Assembly: GCA_945643635.1 (NCBI GenBank)
Contig: CALZFC010000009.1
Coordinates: forward strand, 6,065,001-6,129,000
Length of the DNA stretch: 64,000 nucleotides
From: Allodiplogaster sudhausi
Lineage: Eukaryota > Nematoda > Chromadorea > Rhabditida > Diplogasteridae
Direction: 5' to 3'
In this document: piece after piece, positions 35,637 through 47,400 of the stretch
Layout of the letters: each line of letters opens with the position of its first letter
Position numbering within the stretch: the stretch's first letter is position 1
Made by a program: the position numbers and the translations under genes
Notes under the pieces: model-generated
Told to the model about the DNA's origin: nothing
Seen by the model: the letters and a program-made list of their open reading frames with translations, nothing else
Database searches by the model: none

Positions 35637-36594
35637 CAGAGCTTTTACATACATACAGACATACATACGTAAGCGACTGATGTTAGGGCACGATGATCAA
35701 CAACTTACTTGTTGGCACTTTGGCCTGTTCTTTTCAGTACTTTTCGTTGTCTATCTATCGTCCACTCTCTACATCTCTCTCTTTTTATTTATGTCTAACC
35801 AAGAAATATGTATTTTCTGTATTGAACCGTATGAAGTGCCATGCTTAAAATTGTCTTCCTAAGAAATCGACGAAGATGTACATATGTTCAACATGTGCAA
35901 TACATAGGCTTGTGCAAAATAGAATGATTTCCAAAAAAAATCTCTCGATAGGTTACCTCTTTTCCATTTCAGGCGACAGCTTTGAAAGTTCATTGCTTTC
36001 AAGTTCTGGCAAACAATTCAGAGAACGTTCCTTTCTCGAGGAAACTTTTGGCGACAAATATTAACCAAAGGGTGCCTAGGCAAATATAAACGAAATACAT
36101 ACATACATCCATTGAATGTCAATGCTCTTTAATCCGAGTCCTATAAATAAATATGTTCCTAGCATTTCTATTATATTATTCAGATGCCTATTAATAATTA
36201 CAACGTATAAATGTCAGTATGGTATGCGGAAGAGGTTGCAAGTTTGCAAAGCGTACGGTGCTGATAAGAAGAACCATGATTGCTTGATCTAGAATCTTTC
36301 CGCGTCCATGTCCGCATCTTTCTCTCTCCTTCTCTCGCGCACTCTCCCTTTCTTTCAGTGCCTGTGCACTTTCTGCTTCCCACGAGATGCCATATCGCAA
36401 GTGTTGCCGCCGTCACCCTTTAGAGACCGCTTACGTAGTCGAGCCGACAGCAGATCCTGATATGACCCATAATGAGAAAGAGAGCGAGAGCAAGAGAGAG
36501 AGGAAGAGAGAGAGAGAACGAAAGGGAGAGAGAGGGAGAGAAAACACGAGACAACCCCTCCCGGCAGAAGCGAGACAAAAGAGTTGCAAAATCA
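35637..36594. other. Intergenic DNA downstream of the SDR gene
   Basis: AT-rich with short ACATACAT repeats (35648-35668, 36098-36110) and a GA tract (36470-36545). No gene seen. Probably contains the SDR 3' UTR. Confidence 0.45.
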
Positions 36595-38764
36595 TCAAAA
36601 CATCATAAAAAGTCTCCGCTGTTTCCTGCTTCTCAGTCGATAAATGGCAAGAACGATGCCAAAAACATTAATAGTTGCAAGTCTGAGAAGCAGCATCAAA
36701 ACCTGGATTACTGTCGGCATGCTACTGAGCCATGCGAAGAAGAAGATTGAGTCATAGCCAGCGTAGTAGCGAAGACGAGGATGTCTCAAAGAAGAGTGAT
36801 TGTTTTGATCACTTATTTATGTTTATTTATTTAGTTATTCAAAAGTAACATAATATCTCTTTAAAAACTACTTCGACTTTATGGAACAGAAGCATATTTC
36901 GGGGACGAAATAAAGTAGTATGCTAACTGGCTGAAGAGTGCGTGCTCAACGCAGTCGACGACCCAGCCAGTGTTCGTGCTCGCATACGTCGACACTCCCC
37001 GCGTCCACGACTCGCTGACTACAAAATTCTTTCTTCTTCGAATAACAATTATAAAATCTTGTTAAAAAAATATACTTATAAACATTTAAATAGTCCAACA
37101 TTGATTGAAGAACTTCTCTCCAAAATCACTGCGAACCCGCTCGTTCGTCGAATCCCAGGCCTGATGATTAATTAAGAAATCATTAATATAAGACAAATAT
37201 GAATATTTTTTTGGTGAGTGGCGAAAATAAATAGCTGTTTTTTATTCTAGATAAACTTAGCCTTAAATGAAAAGTAACCTTCTGAAGACTCTTCTTGAGA
37301 TTCTCTGGATTCAGCAGGGGCGTCTTGAAGCCGCCGGGCATTATGAGATGAGTGGAGACATTGCTGTAAAGACGGTTTTGTATGGTATAAAAGGGTGATT
37401 GAAATATGAAAGCGGAACAATTTTTCCTCTTTCACTCTCTCTCTTTATCTCTCTTTCTCTCTCTGCATACCGCAGTGACTCAACGCGCAAGCAAGAATGG
37501 AATGAATCAATGGCCGCCTTCGATGCAGAGTAGGCAGAGAGGAACGGCGTGTGCACAACACCCGAGATTGATGACATCGTAATCAGTCGGCCCCCCTTCA
37601 ATAATTTTCGCTTCTGATTAGTTGATATTTACTTCCGCCCTGACCGTTTTTTGTTGAACCGTTGTTTCTCTCTTCTTAATTTTTTTCATTCTTATCTTTT
37701 GACACACGGCACAAACCTCGCCCTCATCAAGAAGCGGCAGCAGACGAGTTGTCATGTCGATAGCGCCTAGAACGTTGACATCAAAAAGGCGCCTAAAAGC
37801 GTACATACATATTAAAGGAGGGGAAAAACTAATAATTGAATGCGCGCCGGTGTGCCCGACACCAGGGCGAGAATCCAATAATTAAGAAAATTCAAATGAG
37901 TTCACGCTCACACTCCTTTATGCCATGCGCTGAGGTGAAGAATTGTGTATAAAATTTTTTTGAAAGGTTCGCTAACTTAAAAACGTCCAGTCTTGTCCAT
38001 TCCGCCGGTCCTGCAGCGAAAATACCTGCATTATTCACGAGGGCATAGAGTTCCTTGTTCTGAAAATCATAAATAATGATTATAACACATTATTGAATTA
38101 TAAGAAGAAATTAACCTCTTCCTTGAGCGTGTCCTGGATGGTGCGGACAAAGTTCACGACCGAGCTGGTGTTCGCGACGTCAACTTGGGCCGTGATCAGG
38201 CTCTTGTCATTATCTCCGCTGTCTCTATGCAGCTCGTCGGCGCCCTAAATTGCATTATTCGATGTTTACTGTTTATGTTGGAAGAAGATCTTTTTTTTTT
38301 AAGTAATAGGAACATCAACTGATCTCAACTGTAGCGACTTAAATAAGAGTGACTTTTCTCCAAAATCCAACTCTCATTAGAATGTTGAAATGTCAATCAT
38401 TTTTACCATCAACGTAAGGCATCCGGCAATGACGGTGCATCCGCGAGCGACCAATCGGAGCGCGAGTTCTCTGCCGAAGCCACTGTCGCAGCCAGTCACA
38501 ACGATCACTCGGCCCTTGGGAAAAACGATTATAAGCAAGTATCTATTTCTACTGAAGCCTTCTTAATGAGTGTCTCATCAATAAGGAAATGCAAGGAGCA
38601 TCAGTAAAGGTTAAAAAAAGGAAGAAATAAAGATAGGAGGCTACCTTGGAATCGAGCATCAGCTTCTCGAGGAACGTGACCCTGTAGATGGTATAGCCAA
38701 TGAGGGCGAGGACACCGAAGACGACGACGTCGAGGACGAGCTCGGGCACGAGGAACCCAAGCAT
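36595..38764 (-). CDS. Membrane-anchored short-chain dehydrogenase/reductase (retinol/17-beta-HSD type)
   Basis: Ten minus-strand exons, 361 aa, all phases consistent: 38764-38645, 38514-38407, 38244-38116, 38059-37977, 37792-37717, 37613-37471, 37363-37279, 37160-37100, 37018-36928, 36784-36595. An NAD(P)-dependent oxidoreductase acting on lipid alcohols or ketones. The N-terminus [20 protein letters not shown] is a signal-anchor. Classical SDR motifs follow in order: [12 protein letters not shown] (cofactor glycine motif), [28 protein letters not shown] (catalytic Ser) and YSASK (catalytic Tyr/Lys). Downstream are [14 protein letters not shown] and [14 protein letters not shown], typical of SDR9C/retinol dehydrogenase-like enzymes. 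C. elegans relatives include dhs-16, a hormone-pathway 3-hydroxysteroid dehydrogenase; direct orthology is not shown. A hydrophobic C-terminus may add a membrane contact. Probably in the ER membrane. Confidence 0.9.
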
Positions 38765-38937
38765 TGTCTTGTCTGAACAATCACTGGACAAATTGAGAAA
38801 TTCCAACGATTAGCTGATTTTTCTATTTTGAGATCATCATGAACGCTTTTCTCCTTTATCTCTTTTCGCAATCGGCGTAAAAGAGGAAGCAGCCATGGCA
38901 GCAACAGCATTAAGGCATAAAGTCTGAAGATGAAACC

Positions 38938-39094
38938 AGAGAGAAAGAGAGGGGAAGAAAGAGAAAAAGAGGGGGAAAGAGAAAGAGAGGGAAAAAGAGA
39001 TAGCGAGAGAGAGAGAGAGTAGAGATAAAGAACGAGAGAGTGGAGATAAAGAACGAGGGAGAGAGAGAACGAGAACGAGAGAGAGAGAGAGAGA
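38938..39094. repeat. (GA)n microsatellite upstream of the SDR start
   Basis: GA/GGGA/GAAA array with a duplicated GTGGAGATAAAGAACGAG-like unit, about 180-330 bp upstream of the SDR start codon on the minus strand. Confidence 0.85.
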
Positions 39095-40689
39095 CTGAAA
39101 AGATCTACTCTCTGTGCTCAGAACGTTATCTCAGACAGACTCACTCCCAACAAATATGCAGGAGACAGACATTTAAAAAATGAGACAAGAAAATAATTTA
39201 CCACCATGGCACAGAAAAAGAATGAAAGAATCATTGCAATGAATTGGGATGGGCTCATATGCTACATGAATCAGCGTTGTTTAAAAAAAAGGAAATGAGA
39301 CGACTAAACATGACTCTTCAAATGTGAGAATTTCATTGCCAACATGCTCTATATCAAGCTCCCACGCAGGATTTGTGGTTTGGGCATTACTCGAAAATTA
39401 GAAGCCATGGGAAGTTCCAAGGAAGCACAGGTTATTTCCGTCGGTGATCTGCCTGATCATGAAAGTGTTTTATTATTCAACCGATCTTTAGAATTGACTA
39501 TCTATCGGCTGCTAAACTTTCCGGTCACTCGCCTTACAAATCCCTACTTTTCTTCTATTCTTTTTTTCCTTTCTCTCTATCTTCTCTATTTCTCTCAATT
39601 TTTGTTTCTTTCTCATCTTTCTCTCTATTGCCCTTTTATTCAGCCCTCTTACTTTTAAGCGCTCTCCTACTTCGAAGCAAGCGCGCCGATCTCTAGGTTT
39701 GATGACCTCTATTCTTATGTTAGTTTCGATGATTCAGTGAGATGATCATTTAGTTTAGCATTAACATGAAGTACTGGACTGAGAGAGAGAGGAAGAGAGC
39801 AAGAAAGAGAGAGAGAGAGGCTGTGTGAGAGATAGGAAGGATAAAGAAGGAGAGCGTACATTTGTGGTATGATAAGAAAAAGAGAGGGCCGCAAAGAAAG
39901 GAAGATTTGTTCAGCGCGATCACCTAAACGCGGCTTCATCTCCTCTTTGGGCGCTTCACACTTTGCGCCTTGCGCCATGTGATTTGTTCTCATGCTCAGG
40001 AGAAATTTCAGGAAGGTTGTCATTTTGTCTGCATTGTTGCAGTGACAACAAACATTCGCCAGAGCAATGCGGACATGCGGTCAGTGATTTGTTCACTGGC
40101 AAGAGGCATGAAATCAGAGAATGAGGGAGAGAGAGAATGAGAGAGAAAGAGAGAGCCGGAGAAGGAGAGAGAGTGTTTGTGAGAGAGAGATTAGCGCAGA
40201 TAAAGAGTATGTGAGAGAAAGAAAAGAGGAAAAGAAGATTCAACTGATTCTCAGGAATAAGTGTTTTAAGAGGGAGCAGAGATAGCAGAATTCCATTCAC
40301 ACGTTTTTCATGAACAGTTCAACATACATATATGCAGCAGTTATGTACAACGGAAATCTCAATAACTCCTGAAAATATGCTTTGCTGTAAGGCAGCAAAC
40401 AGTTATAGGGAGGTGTGGGTTACTAAGTGTCCCTGTGGCTGATTGCGATGAATTAAAATGGGTGGGAGGAGAGAGAGAGTGAGAGGGAGAGAGAGCGAGA
40501 GGTAGAGAGAGAGAGACAGAGCGGCTGCGCTGCAGAAAAGAGATGGACGGACGCTCTCGCCCCGGGCTGCACTTTTGGACAACTCCGGCTTATCTTAGAA
40601 CTTTCTTGCTCTTCGCACTCACATTCCTATCACTAACCGGCACATGTTCGTGCAATGCTGCAATTCAGGTGATTAGGTCGGCATGTCCT

Positions 40690-40826
40690 TAGAAAGGTAG
40701 AGAGAAAGAGAAAGAGAAAGAGAGAGAGAGAGAGTGAGAGAGAGAGAGAGGGAGCAGTAGGAGAGGGAAGAGAGGTCACCACGGCAAGAGAGTGAGAGAG
40801 AGAGAGAAAGGGAGAGAGAGAGCGAT
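40690..40826. repeat. (GA)n microsatellite
   Basis: GA-rich array in the SDR to LDLa-gene intergenic region. Confidence 0.85.
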
Positions 40827-43800
40827 CGCATGGGGAGATAGATAAAGTAAATTTGTTTGATCTGACTACTTGTTCTACAACTTCATCTTGTCCCAAAACA
40901 GAACAAACTTGAGATATAATGGGAAATTGTTTTTTTTTTCTGAATTTAGTAATCAAACTAATATGGTTCTTCGAGTAAGTTATTATCATAATTACTTAAT
41001 TCTAACTACATAGATGATGGTATCATCAAAATACTGCCTTGATTAAGTTACAAATCGACTTGCCAACGTAACTAAACTGTATAGATTAAAATGAACCCTG
41101 AAGTTGCACAAATCCATGAAGTAGAGTGAAATTTATTAGGGTGTTCACTAGTTAACCTACAATTAGTAGATTAGTTCCACATTGCCTATGAACGATCGTA
41201 AGGTCTGTTGGGTGCAAACTTTTGTCTTTTTTCAATTGTCGGCATGCTTTGCTGAAAGCTTCTCGTATGTTCGTGCTAAGACACAATTCATGGCCTCATA
41301 TATACGGAACTCCTTGCTCGGATTCCTCTTCTTCATCCGAGCTTTGCGAATTCTTCCAATCTGACAACTTCCCCTGTTTTGCATGTTTTATTGGGAAAAT
41401 TGTAATGGATTAAAGTTCAGTTGAAAAGAGCGGTATTCCAGTTAATGGCATGATTGTTTATGCTTCTTATGTTGCACAGACCTCTGCATAACATCATGTT
41501 GCCTTTTACACTTTATGTTTTGATCACTAAATGTTTTCCATTTTAAACATTCTCCTCGGCACCATTCGGCCTACTCACAGTCGCATTGATTGAACTGCTA
41601 CAAGCTTCTCGAGTGAGTCTCGAAGAAAGGCCGCTTCGCAGGAATCCGTTCCTTCCACTCCTTGTGCCTGCTGCTCTTTCACCACATTTGCTGCTCCAGA
41701 GTCAATGCAAGAATGCTTTTCATTTGAGGGCCGGCCAGAGGGGCCATGCGAATTCGCCCGGCTGGACAACAACAAACACGACGGCGGCGCACTACACACT
41801 TTCCTTTTTTTTCCTCTCCTCCACTTTCCGAGCTCCACCAGGCGCTTTATCGCTTCGCCAATCACGGCTGTCCTCGATTACTCTGCATGAGTGAGCCTAT
41901 GAATTGGTCCTTTCACCATCAACCAACTGCTTCGGATGACCTGATAGGCTACTAATATGACTACTTAAATTTAGATCGGGTCATTTCTAGCCTTAGTCTT
42001 TTTCATTAGTATAAGAAATATGTTTGCATAAATTGCTGCGGTGTTGTAATTTCCATTAATGCCTTTTTGCTCCCCTTCCCCTTATTTCGTTCCTCGCTCT
42101 TTCGCCTTTTCTTCGACTTCTTTCTTTCTTACCAACACGAGCCTTCTTAATAGCAGAGCGATGAAAAAGCGAGCTTGCTCTCTTTCGCCTACTCACATGC
42201 GCTCCACTACTCCGGGTTCTTCTCGGCTTAGCCCCCCGATGCCCAACAATTTTTGCGCTCTCCTCTTGGCGTCCAAAGTGGCACTTGTAGATGGAGAGGG
42301 TGAGAGATTGAGGGCAATACAGGGTAAGAGGGAGAGGAAGATGAGATATTGGTGGGAGAAAGATTGAGAGGAACAGAGTGGGAGGGAAAGAGGGAGAGAG
42401 TGAAACGAAAAAATGCAAGAGAGAGAGAGAGAGAGATCGAAAAAAGTGATGAGGAAATGGAGTAGGAGGCTGAAAATGGAGCGCCTGAGGGGAGTCGGTA
42501 TATCCGAGCTAAGAGGCGGCAATCTCGGTGTCCGGAGCTCTTTCCATCGGAATGCCTCCATCACGTCCGTTGCGTCGCAGAAACTACTTGGGCCTTTTTT
42601 AGTGCGCCAGAGTGTGGAGTAATGGGAAGTAGCAGTAGGCCTATCTCCTACTCGTCTGTCCTGAAGAAATCTCTGGAGTGGTCAGGAGGAGGAAGAGGGG
42701 GAAAATTGCGGCGAGACAGAGAGTAAGCAGGGGAGACAACGGCTGCAGCCATTTGATGTCCCTTTCAAGCTGCTTGCAGTACCATACATGGCCAGCGGGC
42801 TCGTGCCCACTTTCAGGAGGAGTGGACGGGAAACAGAAGCAGTGCAACACGACGACCCCCCCCCCTCTTATGGGCATACCCCCCCCCTCAATTTGTCCCT
42901 TCATGCCCTGACCCACTCACCGCAACTCCCCTCCCATGCTTCCGCTCTTCAAATGTACCGACGCGGCTAGTCGCTCTCGTTTTTTTCCATGTCTGGCACC
43001 TAAAAAGGGCTTTTGTACGAACGCGCCCTCCCTCTTCCCCCCCCCCCCCTCCACTCAATCTGGCCCCCTTTGAGATTGGCGAAGAACGAGCATAAAGTAC
43101 GATGCACTCTGCCCCCCCCCTCAGATTGTTCCCTTTTTTCAGCTATGGAAGGCAAATACACGGTTAATAGATCATTTACAATTGGCCAGTCTGATCCACT
43201 GAATCTTCTCGTTTAGTAATAAACTCTAATTACGGAAAGTAGCTGAAGTCTGCTAGAATCAATAAATAAAATTTGCAATAAAATTGCGTTCTTTTTTTCT
43301 TGCGCTGTTGTGGAGACGTAAATCGGTGACTACGAATTACGGTTTTTTTCTTCTTTAACTGCTCTGGAATTCCTGCCAAGCGCTTAAGTATGAATCATTT
43401 TCCGAACGTTGTCGATTTTTTCTTCTTTTCACTCCAACTACTTCCGTTGTTACCGCCACTTTTCTTGACCGAAAGGACATTCTAAAACCTCGTGAATCAT
43501 CATTCTTCGCTGTAGTTTGTGGACATTTCGTAACTGCCAACTGATTTCCTGTCCGATTTCACCAGAATCCTTCGTGCCCGAGGAATGCGCTGACATGGGC
43601 GCACGTGTGGTCGTCGGGTGGTGGTGATTTCTCTCTCTCTCCCCATTGCTCTGTCTTCTCTCTCTCTCTCTCTCTCTGTTCTCTCCACGTCCTGCACACT
43701 CTCTCGGAGACTGGCTTCCGGCGGTGGACGATGCGACGCGATGGGAGCAGCGCCGAAGCAGACGCGAGAAGCGGATCCGACGGCCTGAGCACCACCGATG

Positions 43801-44476
43801 CGCCGAGGAGCGACGCCCAGCAAGAAGGAGGCGACTCTTCTCACTCTCTCTACGCTCTCTTCTAGTCGCACCCTCTCTTTCCTCCTTCTCCAGCTTCTTT
43901 CAACACTTCCAGCCGCGCAATTCATCAATCATAATGGTACTACCCCTTGCAAGTTATAAACTCTTAGATATTAAAGGCTTAAAAATTTATTTATCACTAA
44001 ATTAATCGCTATTACTTGCTCAATTACTTAGATCAATTTGTCAACTGACATAAGTTATTTATGGTGATAGTAATGAGTGTAGAACAAAAATCCTATGCAT
44101 TTAAACTGCACTGATTCAAATCTTATCAAATATTATTGGCTATGTTCGCCACATCAGTGTTGATGTATGTACATACATACATATGAATAATTAAAAATAA
44201 ATAAACATTGTAGTGTGTCATGCATGGTTTTGTGTCGCTCATTGATTCCGTGCTGTGGAGAGGAGAGAAGAATTCCAAATCATTCATTCGTAAAGAAATG
44301 CGCCAGACATTTTTTTCTCCATGGCGGAAAGAAACATGCGAAGAAAAGATCATACTGAAAATTCTGAACGTTCTAAGGCAATTCTAAGCAATCTCAAAGT
44401 AATTTTTCAAGTTTTACAGACAATGTCAAGACAAAAAAATGCTAATAAAAAATCGGTGGCTTCTTTAATATTTTAG

Positions 44477-47400
44477 ACCGGAGAATCGCCGCTAAATGAT
44501 CTCGAATTTGAGCGTTCGAGTCGCGTCTACGAGGCGCGTGTCCCCCAGGCTCCTTCGACTGCGGACGGGGCCAGTGCGTCCACATTCGCTGCTTCCACGA
44601 CGGCAAGCCGGACTGCTGGGATGGCTCCGACGAGTGTCAGCCAACACTTCTTCAGTTATTTCTCTTTTTTGTTGTTGCTTGTTCTCGGACCTTGCTCAGT
44701 TGTTCATTTAACTGCGAAACCTGGTCATGGTAAAATCTCAATTGCTGCTGATTATTTCGTAGGCAAGTATGTAGTATAAATGTATGTTACTTCAAGCAGG
44801 GTAAAACTCCTGTTAATGGCCTTAAAAAGTTGTAGCCAACCGCTTATAGACCGGTAGTGTTGGTGATGCTGAACTTTTGTTTTCCAGCAAAAATACTTTG
44901 AATTTTACGCATATTTTCTGTAATATTTATAATTGTGTTTTCTTTTGACAGTCTGCTTCCCCGACCACATCAAGTGCGGCGTGTACTGCGTCGACTTCCT
45001 CCACCTCGGCCAGTGCCTCGTCAACGCGCAGTGCAATGGACGGCCGAACCAGCCTTCCTTCTGCAAACTATCTAGTCAGTTCTCATCCTTCTTCTTATCA
45101 ATCTACATTTCCCCTCTTATGCTCACTTTCCTTTTTATGATGATCGATGAACACAATACTACACAAACACATACACACATGTAAACTGCTAGAGAGCCTC
45201 CTCGGGAGTGTCCGTGGCACTCTGGCATTCTGCAATTATCGGTGGAAAGAAGCATGGATGGAGTGAAGCCATTCTTCCATCTCACTTTTCTCTCGCTCCC
45301 TCTCTCTCTCCTTTTAACCTCTCTTCCTCTTCCCTTTCCATTCTCCCTCTCCCCCTTTCTCTTGCTACCACTTCTTGCTCTCAATTCGCTTTCTTCATCT
45401 CTCCCCATTTGTCTTACTATTCCACTGGACTACTTACTCACCTTGCTCTTTCTCTTTCTTATTCTTCTGCATACCTGGACGCCTAAATGGCTAAAGACAA
45501 CGAGCGTGCCCATAGCTCTTTTCTCATAATCCATCTGTCTTTCTCTATTGCTCTATCTTTCTTTTTCTATACATCTCTGTCTTCCACTACATCTATATTT
45601 CTCTCTCTCTCTCTCTCTTGTGCACATGGACAACTCCCCCGCAAGCGGCCTCTCCATTCGCACTTCCTCTAAACAGTGGCCTGGGATTTATCCAGAAGTA
45701 ACCAAAAAAGAAAGGAAGAGAAAGAAATTTGGGGACCGGGACGCGCGCTCAGCCCTTTCCTTGCACAACTCTCTAGACGTTTTTCGTAATCTCCTATGTT
45801 TAGCCATGAAGAATTGGTCCGAGGAGTAGATGTAATCTAGAGGAAAATTGTGCAAAAGATCAAGAGGTTACCATGAATAATGACATAGATGACCAGATGG
45901 AAAGTATTCTTGCCTACATTTAAGAGGAGAAGATTTGCCGAGAGGAAGGCGCGTTGCCTTGCAAGGGATACGGAGAGTGCGTGCTGCCCGAGTGGGCCGG
46001 CGATGACAAGAGAGACTGCATCGACGGAAGCGACCAAGGTTCCCACATTAATTGGACTCATTTTATTACAAAATTTAGACAGCATGTTTAGAAACTAATC
46101 AATAGATATGTAGATACAACTACTAGCTGAGAAGTAGTTACTTCTTTTACTGAAAGAAATTGGAAAAAAATAAATCGTATTTTCTCTGATTACGCGATCT
46201 AAACAGTTCTCTCAATCTTTTTTCAGATGCCCTTTACATGGACGCCCTGCAAGGAGCGTGGGAGCCCCTGCTTGGCGCGGCGCCTCCTTCTCAGCAGCAA
46301 GAGCAGTTGCTGCCTCCTGGGGCCATCAGCCCGGCCGCGGTCAGCAGCCAAGGCCAGGTGGTCCACTCGGAACAGGCCACGACCTCGTCGCCACCGCCCC
46401 GAGAGGCTGCTTTTCTGCCCAACATTGGCGGCTATCTCCTCCCGGCCTTCGGGACGAACTCTTCTCTAGACATACCAAGACTTATCTTCAATAGGACTTC
46501 TAGCTCTTCGTCCATCTTGGATGCATCTTCAACGTCCTCTTCGCTTTCACCTGTACATATCCTCACATATCCTCAGCCACAGCCAGAATCTGCCACGACA
46601 ATCCCATCTTCCAATCTAGCGACGCCAATCCCAGCAGTCGGCATGATCCCGTTCAATGGCGCCACGGATAACCGACAAAGCCTCTTTGAGACAGCTCCGT
46701 ACGAGGTCGACAACCCTTCTTCACTTCCACCGGGAGGTCCCGTGATCCATTCATGACGATCACTACGTCACATCAAGCAACTTCTTCAACGGAAACAACG
46801 AAGACTCCCGGACAAGAACAGCAAGAATTTAGAGTGAGCCAAGGCCTTCTTCCACCGTCGGTCATTCGTCCTCTCTGGCCATCTCCCATGCCAGTTCATC
46901 CAATAATCACCACCGACGGTCACGAGTCAATCGCCCAGCGACCTCCCGGCGGCTACGGAGATGGCGATCGATGGCCGGTGCCTTCGTATCCTCCGCATCC
47001 TGGCATACCAACGCCGACGCCACGTCCAATCAGCCCCTTCCGGCCAATCGGCGGACGACCTTTTCCAGCACCGCCGCCATCGCCCTTCCCCGGCGCGACA
47101 TCTTCTCTCGGAACAGTTCCATTGCCTGCGCCTGCCCCGTTTCCTGGTCAAGGCGCTTGGCCCGATCGTGGAGGCGGCGATGCGCGTATCCGTCCAATCT
47201 TTCTGCCTCCGACTCGTTACCCAGGGCCTCTGCTTCCTCACCCCCCTCCTCGACAATTTCCAGCAGGACCGACTCAGACTTGGTTCCTAACACCGATGCC
47301 AACACTCATGACAGTGACGCCCGGCTTGTCCTCTATTCCATCGGGCGGTGCACCAACTGCGGTACCATCATCTTGGCCCTATCAGAGCACCCTCTATCCT

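Larger units (their letters stand above)
38765..44476. other. Intergenic region, GA-rich upstream of SDR
   Basis: Holds GA microsatellites at 38938-39094, 39780-39825, 40120-40200, 40465-40525, 40690-40826 and 42285-42440, a CT tract at 43630-43680, and C-runs at 42850-42890, 43038-43050 and 43112-43120. GC-rich exon-like DNA at 43562-43620 (reads VPEECADMGARVVVGW after a CACCAG acceptor) and 43700-43865 could be 5' exons of the following gene, but I could not connect them in phase. Confidence 0.4.

Noticed and set aside
41575..41894. Overlapping plus and minus open frames near 41600-41900
   Set aside because: No family resemblance, no matching splice partners, and both strands look equally open.
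43500..44005. Several competing frames on both strands in GC-rich DNA
   Set aside because: Possible 5' exons of the LDLa gene, but no phase-consistent chain to 44477 was found, so not called as coding.
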